Positions 50,945-59,400 of a DNA stretch of 64,000 nucleotides are shown here, in pieces. The stretch covers positions 62,001 to 126,000 of the forward strand of contig JAFXQM010000007.1 in the NCBI GenBank assembly GCA_017527075.1, in the 5' to 3' direction. This DNA is from Selenomonadaceae bacterium. Lineage in GTDB: Bacteria; Bacillota; Negativicutes; Selenomonadales; Selenomonadaceae. The translations under genes were made by a program, and so were the position numbers. Each line of letters opens with the position of its first letter. The first letter of the stretch is position 1. Under the pieces are notes generated by a model, which saw nothing but the letters and a program-made list of their open reading frames with translations, was not told the DNA's origin and did not search any database.

Positions 50945-52068
50945 ATGATTAGAATTCATCCGGGTTACGTCAAAGATTCGGAGGGGCTTTCAACACTTTC
51001 CACGGACATTGAAATTGACGGAGAAAAAACGAACGTGTACTTGTCGGTTGAGCCGCAATACGGAAAATTTCTTTCGCCGGAACGGGCGGACTACGCGCTA
51101 ATCGGTTTGCTCGCTTACGCAATGAGACACGGTCACGACATCATTTGCGAGGCTCCCGTCACGGAAGAGTTGCTCTATAACATTCGGGAAATATTGCTTC
51201 CGACTCTCGTCCGTTCCGACTCGCGCAGCTATCACACCAAGATTCAAGCTGACATTGCGCCGCCGCTCAAAAAGCTCCCCTTTGCAGTCGGAAAATTAGG
51301 CGCAGTGGGCACCGGTGTTTCTCTCGGCGTCGACAGTGCCTACACCATCCTCAAGCATTTCAATTCCGTTTATCCCAATCAAAATCTGACTCACCTTTGC
51401 ATTTTCCAAAACGGCAGCGCAGTGACAGCAGACCCGCTCATCAACGAAAAAATTTTTGAACACGCCGAGGCAGTCGCCAAAGAATTTAATTTGCCGCTCC
51501 TCAAAGTTGAATCGAACGTAAAGTCGTTCGTGAAGCAAAAACATGTCGCCTCACACACTTACAAGGACGTTTTGATAATGTATGCCATGCAAAAACTTTG
51601 GCGCGTTTATTATTACAGCGGAGGTTATTCCTTCTCGGATTTTTCTTTGAAAAATAATCTTTATACGGCCACAGCACATTTTGAACCGTTCTTGCTGGAT
51701 TGTTTTTCCATTTCCAATTTAAGGATTGTTCCCTCCGGCAGCGAGGGCGACCGCGACGATAAAATTAATTTTATAATCGACAATCCGATTGTGCAAAAAT
51801 ATCTGCCGTCTGTGTGCTTGAGCCGTTTAACTGCGGCGAGTGCTTTAAATGTCGGCGCACGCTTCTGGCACTCGACGCGGCGGATAAACTTGAGGATTAC
51901 AGAGAGTCATTCGACATCGACAAATATTTCAAGCAACGAAAAAGAATCTACAAGTATTTGAGTGAAAGAATCCAAGAAGACCCCAATCATCCGTTCTTGT
52001 CCAAGTCTTATAAAATTTTGTACGAGCGACACAAAGAATTTTTCGACGAGCTCAACGCCAAGAACTAA
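50945..52068 (+). pseudogene. Frameshifted PP-loop ATPase-like gene with Cys-rich end
   Basis: Two frames join if one base is added near 51817. The first (ATG with AAGGAGAGATTTT) carries a PP-loop-like GTGVSLGVDSAYTILKHF near residue 120, a LTHLCIFQNGS strand and HTYKDVLIMYAMQKLWRVYY. It runs off into an unrelated tail after QKYLPSVC. The second frame resumes LEPFNCGECFKCRRTLLALD, a zinc-type CxxC-x2-C set, and a charged C-terminus to 52068. The joined protein of about 374 aa would be an ATP-using adenylating enzyme related in style to tRNA-modification or NRPS-independent synthetases; the exact family is unknown. In this copy the Cys motif is out of frame. Confidence 0.72.
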
Positions 52069-52082
52069 AAAAATTTTTTTGT

Positions 52083-52119
52083 CTTCGGGCACGCCACAAG
52101 CCTGAAGGCAATTTTTTTT
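52083..52119 (+). terminator. Terminator after the PP-loop gene
   Basis: CTTCGGGC (52083-52090) pairs with GCCTGAAG (52100-52107), then T8. Confidence 0.85.
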
Positions 52120-52135
52120 GCCCGCACGATTCCTA

Positions 52136-52164
52136 TTGAAGTTTTAATGTGGGCTTGATATATT
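52136..52164 (+). promoter_or_regulatory. Promoter of the CsgG-like gene
   Basis: TTGAAG (52136-52141), 17-bp spacer, TATATT (52159-52164). Confidence 0.75.
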
Positions 52165-52193
52165 TTCTTAAAAAAAAAGGGAGGCGAGCCGTC

Positions 52194-53048
52194 ATGAAAA
52201 AAATCGTAGCGTTGTTGAGCGCGATAATGATTGTGTGCACGCTGAATTTCTGCGAGGCGGCACGGAAGGCAGTGGCGGTTATGCCGCTGGAAAATGTATC
52301 GGGCTACAGCGAGGAAAAAGTGGCGGATATAATGACGGAGCAGTTAATCGTGGCGATTCATTCGAGCGGCGGCTACACGGTGGTGGAGCGTCCGCAGATG
52401 GGCGCGGTGCTTCGCGAGCAAGGCTTCCAAAACATTGCGGTTGACCCGAGCCAAGCAGTGGAGTTGGGCAAGCTCAGCGGCGCGGATTACACCATGGTCG
52501 GCAAGGTAACGATGGCTTTGGTCGAGGCGAATCCGACGGCGGGCGCGGTGGAGCAGATAAGCGCGATTCTCGGCTTGGGCGATATCGGAGCCATGGCGAG
52601 CGATTACGTCCACAAGTATAAAGGGAAAATCGGTTTGGAATTCCGCTTCGTGGACAACACGACGGGCGAGGTCGTTATCGCCGGCACGGTCGAGGGCTCC
52701 AAGAGCGGCGCGAGTGTCCCCGACGCCTTCAACAACGCCTGCAAGAGTGCCGCAACAAATTTCCTCAAGCAACTGGACATGCTCAATCCTTTCCGCGCGC
52801 GCGTGGCGGCTGTCAGCGGCTCGGACATTTACATTGACCAAGGAGCGGAAGCGGGCATTCGGCAGGGCGAGACGTTGCTGGTCGTGCGCGAGGGAGAACC
52901 AATCGTCGTGAACGGGCGCGTGGTCGCTGTGGAGCAAAAGGAGCTCGGCAAGATTAAAGTCGTCGAAGTCAACTCGGATTACGCGGTTTGTCGGACGGAA
53001 GATTCACTCGTCACGATTCACAAGGGCGACGTTGTTAAAAGAAATTAG
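52194..53048 (+). CDS. Secreted CsgG-family protein with FlgT-like C-terminal domain
   Basis: 284 aa from ATG 52194 (GGGAGGCGAGCCGTC). Signal peptide KKIVALLSAIMIVCTLNFCE. The CsgG-type core is clear: KAVAVMPLENVSGYSEEKVA, TEQLIVAIHSSGGYTVVERP, QMGAVLREQGFQN, GADYTMVGKVTMAL, and the GLEFRFVDNTTGEVVIAGTV strand. The last 90 residues (ARVAAVSGSDIYIDQGAEAG, GETLLVVREGEPI) match the FlgT-C/OB-like domain often attached to CsgG proteins. There is a Cys near the signal end (NFCEAA), so a lipoprotein is possible but the lipobox is poor. It forms an operon with the FlgT-like gene downstream. A family-1 repeat begins at the stop codon. Confidence 0.75.
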   Translation: MKKIVALLSAIMIVCTLNFCEAARKAVAVMPLENVSGYSEEKVADIMTEQLIVAIHSSGGYTVVERPQMGAVLREQGFQNIAVDPSQAVELGKLSGADYTMVGKVTMALVEANPTAGAVEQISAILGLGDIGAMASDYVHKYKGKIGLEFRFVDNTTGEVVIAGTVEGSKSGASVPDAFNNACKSAATNFLKQLDMLNPFRARVAAVSGSDIYIDQGAEAGIRQGETLLVVREGEPIVVNGRVVAVEQKELGKIKVVEVNSDYAVCRTEDSLVTIHKGDVVKRN

Positions 53049-53120
53049 GAATGAGGAATTAGGAATGAGGAATGGAAAAGCGATTCACAATTCCTAATTC
53101 CTAACTCCTAATTCCTAATT
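53043..53120. repeat. Family 1 repeat starting at the CsgG-like stop codon
   Basis: AATTAGGAATGAGG units on plus followed by inverse units AATTCCTAATTCC at 53091-53120, able to fold on each other as a hairpin. The TAG stop of the upstream gene is the first TAG of the repeat. Confidence 0.9.
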
Positions 53121-53139
53121 GAATAAGGAGCTGAACGCC

Positions 53140-54228
53140 ATGAAACGATTCGCGATTATAATTTTTATGCTGATGATTTTGAGCGCGACGGCCTTTGCAA
53201 AAAATGTGACGGTCACGGGCACGGGCATGACACCTTCCGAGGCGGAGAACGATGCGCTGCGGGCGGCCGTGGAAAATACCGTCGGGGTGCTCGTCGATTC
53301 GGAAACGCTCGTTCAGAACAGCATGTTGATTCACGACCAAATTTATACTCAGTCGCGCGGCTTCGTCAACGATTACCAAGTCCTCAGCCGTGAGCAAGTC
53401 GGAGGCACGTGGCGCGTGACGATTAACGCAACCGTCGACGACCAACCGAATTCGCGGCTGATGAATGAGCTGACTCGCCTCGGCATTATCAACGTTCAGC
53501 TGCGCAACCCGAAAATCGCCGTCTACGTCCCCGAACAACATTTGAACTACAGCGTGGGCGGCGCGGGCGCGGAGACTGCCATCGTTAAAACTCTCCTCAA
53601 CGCCGGATTTAATTTCGTCACGGAAGTCGGCACGGGTCTGAGTTATCAAAATCCGATGAGCATGAACGCCGCGCAAATGAAAGCCGCCGCAGAAAAATTC
53701 GGCGTGGACATAATGATTGTCGGCGAAAGTTTCAGCGAGGGCGTCGGCGACCTTGGAAATTATTTGCCGGGCAATCAGCAGACGAATATGCGTGCGTGTC
53801 GTGCGCGCGTCGAGGCGAAGATGTTCATCGTGCGGACGGGACAAATCATCGCGGCGGACGGCAAATACGGTTCGGCTTACGACAACTCGGAGGCAATCGC
53901 CGCGAAGAAAGCTCTGGTCAAGGCGGGCGAGCAAGTCGGCGATTATTTTGTCGAGCAGATAACCGGCATGTACACGAGCCGCCAAGGTTTGGAGGTCGTC
54001 GTCTACGGCGCGGATTTTTCAAAGATAAATCTGGTGCAAAGCGGCTTGGGCAGGGTGAGCCGCGTCAAGAACGTCAACCTGTCGAATTACGAGAGCGGGC
54101 GCGCGGTTTTCACGGTGATGTACGGCGGCTCCCCGCAAACTCTCTTCAACGAACTGCAAGCCGTCACCAACGCCGAATTGATTTTGCAATCCCTGGCTTA
54201 CAATACGCTGACCGTTTCCGTCCGCTGA
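53140..54228 (+). CDS. Secreted FlgT-like protein
   Basis: 362 aa from ATG 53140 (AATAAGGAGCTGAACGCC). Signal peptide RFAIIIFMLMILSATAFA. The mature N-terminus NVTVTGTGMTPSEAENDALR with AAVENTVGVLVDSETLVQNS is the FlgT-N type domain. A middle domain (NPKIAVYVPEQHL, AAAEKFGVDIMIVGESF) resembles the CsgG/FlgT-M fold. A C-terminal VVVYGADFSKINLVQSGLGR with AELILQSLAYNTLTVSV ends the protein. In Vibrio FlgT supports flagellar rings; the family is also found in non-flagellated bacteria. No flagellar genes are seen here, so function is open. Confidence 0.7.
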   Translation: MKRFAIIIFMLMILSATAFAKNVTVTGTGMTPSEAENDALRAAVENTVGVLVDSETLVQNSMLIHDQIYTQSRGFVNDYQVLSREQVGGTWRVTINATVDDQPNSRLMNELTRLGIINVQLRNPKIAVYVPEQHLNYSVGGAGAETAIVKTLLNAGFNFVTEVGTGLSYQNPMSMNAAQMKAAAEKFGVDIMIVGESFSEGVGDLGNYLPGNQQTNMRACRARVEAKMFIVRTGQIIAADGKYGSAYDNSEAIAAKKALVKAGEQVGDYFVEQITGMYTSRQGLEVVVYGADFSKINLVQSGLGRVSRVKNVNLSNYESGRAVFTVMYGGSPQTLFNELQAVTNAELILQSLAYNTLTVSVR

Positions 54229-54246
54229 AAAAGTTTTCCGAAGCCA

Positions 54247-54347
54247 AAAGACCGCTTCCATTTTCGGAGGCGGTCTTTCAGTCTGAAATTATCGTCACCT
54301 CAGTGGTCAGCTGAGGCATTGCCATTAAGGACTTTCTGTTACTTGCC
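54247..54347 (-). ncRNA. Candidate antitoxin RNA B
   Basis: Predicted from the minus promoter at 54354-54382 to the terminator at 54248-54277. Its 5' end is complementary to GGACTTTCTGTTACTTGC (plus, 54329-54346). That plus sequence is repeated over the start of peptide B as GGAC, GAGTA, TGTTGCTTGC (54466-54484). The RNA could therefore base-pair with the ribosome site-start codon region of the peptide mRNA (13 of 14 positions in the two blocks). An internal CCTCAG/CTGAGG hairpin follows. The layout is like divergent type I pairs such as zor-orz. Not tested. Confidence 0.6.
54248..54277. terminator. Bidirectional terminator after the FlgT-like gene
   Basis: AAGACCGC (54248-54255) and GCGGTCTT (54270-54277) with an inner TTCC/GGAG pair. 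Only short T-runs flank it. It would end both the plus gene and the minus RNA B. Confidence 0.75.
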
Positions 54348-54353
54348 GCGTTC

Positions 54354-54382
54354 AGTATATATCATCCCAATTTATTTTGCAA
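54354..54382 (-). promoter_or_regulatory. Promoter of candidate antitoxin RNA B
   Basis: On minus, TTGCAA (54377-54382), 17-bp spacer, TATACT (54354-54359). Confidence 0.75.
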
Positions 54383-54396
54383 CAAAAAATTTTTCA

Positions 54397-54423
54397 TTGC
54401 AAAACTAAATCACATGATATAAA
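54397..54423 (+). promoter_or_regulatory. Promoter of the small peptide gene B
   Basis: TTGCAA (54397-54402), 15-bp spacer, TATAAA (54418-54423). The short spacer suggests a weaker or regulated promoter. It is divergent from the RNA B promoter. Confidence 0.55.
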
Positions 54424-54473
54424 CTTTAGACGTTGCCACCTCCGATACCGGCAATGGAAAGGAGGGGACGAGT

Positions 54474-54551
54474 ATGTTGCTTGCTAACTTCTTGGTGGGC
54501 GTCGCGGCAAACGTCGTAGCTTACTTCATTATCAAGTGGCTCGACCGCTAA
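54474..54551 (+). CDS. Candidate type I toxin peptide B (25 aa, hydrophobic)
   Basis: ATG 54474-54476 after GGAAAGGAGGGGACGAGT, TAA at 54549-54551. The peptide reads MLLANFLVGVAANVVAY, then FIIKWLDR: one membrane helix and a charged end, the form of Fst/Ibs/Zor-type toxins. Its leader shares CTCCGAT, CCGGC and GGAAAGGAGG in the same order with peptide gene A. A TTGCC/GGCAA hairpin exposes CCTCC, an anti-SD, in its loop. In the 3' UTR, ACCCCTC (54561-54567) could also pair with the SD GAGGGG. A terminator follows at 54602. Homologues could not be searched. Confidence 0.65.
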   Translation: MLLANFLVGVAANVVAYFIIKWLDR

Positions 54552-54601
54552 GAGTTTAGTACCCCTCTCATAGTTAGCGTTATCCTTTAAAACGCGCAAG
54601 G

Positions 54602-54633
54602 AGCCCCGACTGGTCATCGGGGCTTCTTTTTTT
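54602..54633 (+). terminator. Terminator of the small peptide gene B
   Basis: AGCCCCGA (54602-54609) pairs with TCGGGGCT (54617-54624), followed by TTCTTTTTTT. Confidence 0.93.
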
Positions 54634-54644
54634 GTTGCAAATAT

Positions 54645-55352
54645 TCAAACGCGAACTTCGAAGTGCTTGCCCTTTTTGTCGTCGTCGGTTTTGGGCGGAA
54701 GTTTCGCGGGTTTGGGTGGAGGCGGTTTAACTTTTTCCTCGACCGCCTTAAGTCTGCTCGTCGAATCCGCGAACAGCTGAGACGTGGTGAGCGTCGGCTT
54801 GCCCGTGAACAAAAATTTTTTCACGACGATGAGAGCCGCGACCGCCACGAAAATTATCGTGAAAATCCATAAGAAACCGCCGTGCCCCTCGTGATAATTT
54901 ATTTTCGCCACGACGGGCTGACGCTGTTCCGTCGACGCGGGGGGCGGAGTGTAAGCCGACTGCGATTCGCGCGCGTCCATCTCTCTGAACTCGCGCAAAA
55001 CGTCCTGCCCTCTGTCGTAATCGGATTGGGTGTCGGCGACGGGCGCGGGCGATTCGGTTTCACGGCGGGCGGCAGGCGCGGGAGCTTGCGGCTCGTCGGG
55101 GCGTTCGACTGTGCGTTTGGTCAGCGCACCCGAACCGTTGGCGACGGCGTCCTTTGCCTGAGCTTCGGGCGATTCGTCGGAGACTTCAGCCGCAGAATTT
55201 TTTGCGAAGGGCGTTTTGTCGATTCGCGGAGGAGTGGGCGGCGTCGGACGAATTGCGGGCGCGGGTGCCGTCGGCGGTTGCGGGGGCTGAACGGCAATTA
55301 GGAATGTGGAATTAGGAATTAGGAATTGAGCCGACGCAATTTTGTTTTTCAT
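54645..55352 (-). CDS. Pro-rich single-pass membrane protein; N-terminus coded by repeats
   Basis: 235 aa. Residues 20-150 are Pro/Ala-rich and charged (PPQPPTAPAPAIRPTPPTPP). One membrane helix, GGFLWIFTIIFVAVAALIVV, sits near residue 165. The tail is Lys/Pro-rich (EKVKPPPPKPAKLPPKTDDD) and ends KKGKHFEVRV. The first 20 residues (KNKIASAQFLIPNSTFLI) are the translation of AATTAGG repeats, and the start ATG itself lies inside such a repeat with only GGAATTAGGA as a ribosome site, so the true start is uncertain. The layout recalls proteins that span the cell wall or periplasm, but no family is recognised. Confidence 0.6.
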   Translation of the reverse strand: MKNKIASAQFLIPNSTFLIAVQPPQPPTAPAPAIRPTPPTPPRIDKTPFAKNSAAEVSDESPEAQAKDAVANGSGALTKRTVERPDEPQAPAPAARRETESPAPVADTQSDYDRGQDVLREFREMDARESQSAYTPPPASTEQRQPVVAKINYHEGHGGFLWIFTIIFVAVAALIVVKKFLFTGKPTLTTSQLFADSTSRLKAVEEKVKPPPPKPAKLPPKTDDDKKGKHFEVRV

Positions 55353-55381
55353 TCCTAATTCCTCACTCCTAATTCCTAATT
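55299..55381. repeat. Family 1 repeat, two blocks
   Basis: AATTAGGAATGTGG-type units at 55299-55326 and AATTCCTAATTCC-type units at 55351-55381, in opposite orientation, able to pair. They overlap the 5' end of the Pro-rich membrane protein gene. Confidence 0.9.
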
Positions 55382-55384
55382 ATT

Positions 55385-56365
55385 TTAAAGCATGTGAGCG
55401 CGCAGGTCTGCACCGTCCTGTGCGCAAAGATAAGCGGGCGCGATGTCAAAGACGGTTTTGCAGCCGTTGTTGCCTTCCTTGTTCAGGCGCAAAGCCGCGC
55501 GGGCATAAGCGACCAAAACGCTCGTGGTGAATTCGGGATTGGAATCAAGCTTGAGGTTGAATTCGATGATGTGATTGTGTTCCTTTTCCATGCCCGTCTT
55601 GCCGGAGCGAATGACGAATCCGCCGTGAGCCAGTCCCGCGTGCTTGGTGAGCAATTCTTCCTCGCTGATGAAGTTGACGACCGTATCGTAATCCGCGAAG
55701 TAATTCGGCATGGTCTTAATCGCCTGCTCGACTTCGGCGGCGTCGGCACCTTCCTCCAGCACGACATAACATTCACGCAAATGTTTCTGGCGCGTGGTGA
55801 GCTCGGGGTTTTGTCCGCTGCGAACGGCTTCAAGCGCGGCGTCAATCGGCACGGTGTACTGCTTGGCATTCTTGACGCCCTTGACGCGGCGAATCGCGTC
55901 GGAATGTCCTTGGCTGACGCCCTTGCCCCAGAAGGTGTAATCCTTGCCGTCGGGGAGAATTGCGTTGGCGTAGGCGCGAATCAGCGAGAACATGCCGGGG
56001 TCCCAGCCGACGGAAATAATCGCCACGTGCCCCGAAGATTTTGCCGCCGCGTCGACTTTGGCGAAGTGTTCGGGGATTTTTGCGTGCGTGTCGAAGCTGT
56101 CGATGACGTTGAACATCTTGGCGTATTCGGGCGTCTGCGTGGGCAAATCGGTTGCGCTGCCGCCGCACAAAATCATCACGTCGATTTTGCCGACCCAGTC
56201 TTTTGCGTCCGCCACGTTGAGCACGGGCACGTTCGGCGTTTGGATTTTGACTTTCGACGGGTCACGACGAGTGAAGACCGCCACCAGCTGCGTGTCGGGG
56301 TTGTCTTTGATGGCGCATTCCACGCCGCGTCCGAGGTTGCCGTATCCGAGAATTCCTATTTTCAT
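55385..56365 (-). CDS. ddh: meso-Diaminopimelate D-dehydrogenase
   Basis: 326 aa. NADPH-dependent reductive amination that makes meso-DAP in one step, bypassing four enzymes of the succinylase route. Motifs: IGILGYGNLGRGVECAI, FTRRDPSKV, MILCGGSATDLPTQTPEYAK, VIDSFDTHAKIPEHFAKVDA, ISVGWDPGMFSLIRAYANAI, FWGKGVSQGHSDAIRRVKGV, and HNHIIEFNLKLDSNPEFT. The start has AACGGAGGCAATGAATC. It has its own good promoter upstream. It supplies peptidoglycan DAP and lysine. Confidence 0.97.
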   Translation of the reverse strand: MKIGILGYGNLGRGVECAIKDNPDTQLVAVFTRRDPSKVKIQTPNVPVLNVADAKDWVGKIDVMILCGGSATDLPTQTPEYAKMFNVIDSFDTHAKIPEHFAKVDAAAKSSGHVAIISVGWDPGMFSLIRAYANAILPDGKDYTFWGKGVSQGHSDAIRRVKGVKNAKQYTVPIDAALEAVRSGQNPELTTRQKHLRECYVVLEEGADAAEVEQAIKTMPNYFADYDTVVNFISEEELLTKHAGLAHGGFVIRSGKTGMEKEHNHIIEFNLKLDSNPEFTTSVLVAYARAALRLNKEGNNGCKTVFDIAPAYLCAQDGADLRAHML

Positions 56366-56408
56366 GATTCATTGCCTCCGTTAAGAAGTATTTTCAAAAC
56401 CGAGACGC

Positions 56409-56436
56409 ATTATAACATAAACGTTAGGGTTTGCAA
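56409..56436 (-). promoter_or_regulatory. Promoter of ddh
   Basis: On minus, TTGCAA (56431-56436), 16-bp spacer, TATAAT (56409-56414). Confidence 0.75.
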
Positions 56437-56474
56437 GATTTTCAGTGCATGAATACATTATTATTCCGCGCGGG

Positions 56475-59400
56475 TCATTTCGGAATGTATTGCCCGACTT
56501 GCTTGCTCGAACGATTGACCAGCACGATTGGTTTGCTTGCCGCGTCCTCGAAAGTGATTTGCCCGTCGCCGACAGAAAAGTAAACGTTGCTTCCGTCGAC
56601 AATCGGATTGGAGACCGTGCCCGACATAATCATCACCGTGTCGACGCCCGATTGATAATTTTCAATTACGTCCTTGCCGTCGCCGTCATAATAAATGAAA
56701 GTGTCCTCGCCTGCGCCGCCCGTCAAAGTATCGTCGCCGTCGCCGCCCCACAAGCTGTCGTTGCCCGCGCCGCCGCTGAGTGAATCATTGCCCGCGCTCC
56801 CGACGAGTGTGTCGTTGCCCGCGCCGCCCGATATCGTGTCGCCGCTCACTCCGCCGTCAATGTAATCGTCCTCCGCCGTGCCGATAATTTTGTTTGCGTT
56901 CTTGTTGCCGGTGATGTCGAGCGGGTGGAGAACTGCCGACGCGTTAATCGTGATGACCGAATCTTTATAATCGCGGTAGCCGTTAATGTCGAAGGCGTCT
57001 TCGGTGTAAGCCGTCGTCAACGTGACGCCCGTGCCCTTGGCGTTGAATTCGACAGGATTTTGCTCTTCGGGGTAGGTGTGCTCCGTGCCGTTCTCGTCGA
57101 CGTAAGTGACTGTCAAACCCGCGGCTTTCTTGAGCGTGAGCTTGCCCGAATCAAATTTAAAAATGATGTCGCTTAGGTTCTCGGAAATTTTTGCCGCGCC
57201 CGAAGCCAACGAGATTTTATCCGACGTGTCGTAGTTTGTGATTGTGTCGTTGCCGCCCGCGTAAACGAATGTGTCTTCGTCGTCCGAGCCCGTGAGCAAA
57301 TCGTTGCCCGCCCCGCCTGAGAGCGTCGAGCCGTTGACGTTACTGATGATTGTGTCGGAGCCTTCGCCGCCTTCGAGCAGGGAATATTTTCCGTTGCCGA
57401 CGATTGAATCATCGCCCGACCCGCCGAGTATCGTCATGCGCTGACCCGTGCTCTTTATCTTGTCGTCGAATTCGCTGCCGCTCACGCGTGCCTTTTTATA
57501 ATCCGTGCCGAAGTTGAAGCCGTACTCGTCGCTGCTCACCGTCACTTTGCTTGCCAGGGCAGTCGCCTCCGCCGAAATAATTTTCCCGCTGATTGAAAGC
57601 CCGTCGACGTTTTCCACGCCCTTAATCGTCGCCAGCGTCGCCGCAGATTTTTTCTTCGAGTAGCGGATGATATTGTCTTCGAGCGTGTAACCCGCCGTCG
57701 TGCCCGCGCTCTTGTAAATGGCGGTCGTATTCTTGAGCGTCCACGCCGCCTGCTTACTCGTCGGCGCGTCCACATCCGAGCCGAGCTTGAGCGAGTATCC
57801 GTTGGAAATTGTAACGTCGTTGGTGCCCAGCGATGCCGCCGAAACCGTCACAACTTTTTTGCTGAGCGCGAGCCCGTCCAAACTTTTCACGCCGTCAACC
57901 GTCACCAAAGTCTTGGAAGATTTTTTCGTGTAGGTGATTGAGTTGTCGGCGAGCTTGTAGCCGGCGGTCGTCGTCTGCTGATAAGCGGCGGTGATGCCGT
58001 CGAGTGACCAATCTTTACTCGTCGAAGGTTTGCTTACATTGGAGCCGAGCTTTAACGTATATCCGTCGGAGATTGAAACGTTCTTCGTGCCCAGCGAGGC
58101 CGAGGAAACCGTTACAATTTTTTTGCTGAGCTTGAGCCCGTCCAAATTTTTCACGCCGTCAACCGTCACCAAAGTCTTGGAAGATTTTTTCGAGTAGGCG
58201 ATTGCGTTGTCCGCGAGTGTGTAGCCGGCGGTCGTCGTCTGCTGATAAGCGGCGGTGGTGCCGTCGAGTGACCAATCTTTACTCGTCGAGGGAGCGTCAA
58301 CATCTTTGCCGAGCGCCAGCGTATATCCGTCGGAGATTGAAACGTCCTTCGTGCCCAGCGAGGCGGTCGAGACCGTGACGATTTTTTTGCTGAGCTTGAG
58401 CCCGTCCAAACTTTTCACACCGTCAACCGTCACCAAAGTTTTGGAAGATTTTTTCGAGTAGGTGATTGCGTTGTCCGCGAGCGTGTAACCTGCTGAGGTC
58501 GTCTGCTTGTAAGTCGCCGCAGAATTTTTCAGCGTCCAAGTTTTTGTCGTCGAGGGAGCCGCCATGCCCTTGCCCAACTTCAGCGTGTAACCACTCGTCA
58601 AAAGTTTAAGCGCAGTTCCATTCGTCTTGACTGCCGCTTTGCCAACTGTAATCGACGTGCCGCTCACGTAGAAATTTTTAACCGTCGCGTCGTCGTCCAC
58701 GCCCGAAAATTTTATCGTCTTGATGTCCGCCGTCACGTAGCGGATTGAGTTGCCGCTGAGTTGATAGCCCGCTTTGCTTATGCCCGCCGTCTTGTACACG
58801 CCGTTCGAGTAGGTCGCCTTGGCAGTGGTGGGCGCGGGCACGTCCGAGGCAAGCGCGAGGGTGTAGCCGCCGCTGACAGAAATATCCGTCGCGTTGAGTG
58901 CCGCCTTGGAAACCGTCACAACTTTTCCATCCAACGAAATGCCGTTCAAACTTTTTACGCCGCTGACAGTCGCCAAAGTTTTGTTCGCCGAACCGTAAGT
59001 GGCAACCGTGCCGTCCAGCGTCCAAGAGTAGCTAAAAATTTTTTCGTCGTTGATGTTGACGCTCTCCAAACTCGCCGCGCCCGTCAATGTGATTTTCCCT
59101 TTGCCGACAGTGACGATTAAATCATCGCCGACAAAATCCGTGGAGTATGTGCCGCCCGTGATTTGCAGAGTGCTCGTGGCGTTGAAGCCTTGGATTAAAT
59201 CGTTGCCGTCGCCGCTCGCATATTGGAACAGAATCTTCGCGCCAGTGTTGGAAATGGAGTCGTTGCCTGCCCCGCCGTTGAGTGTCGAGTTCGAGCCGTA
59301 GTTATCAATGTAATCTGAGCCCGCCCCTGCGTTGATTGTCACGTTCTCGCCGTAGTTTTCGATTGAATCGTCTCCGCCGAGAGCTTTAATCGTCGCGCCT

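Noticed and set aside
54550-54600. Antisense promoter downstream of peptide B (TTGCGC-N17-TAACTA)
   Set aside because: The -10 match is poor; the divergent promoter at 54354-54382 is much better and gives an RNA with real complementarity.
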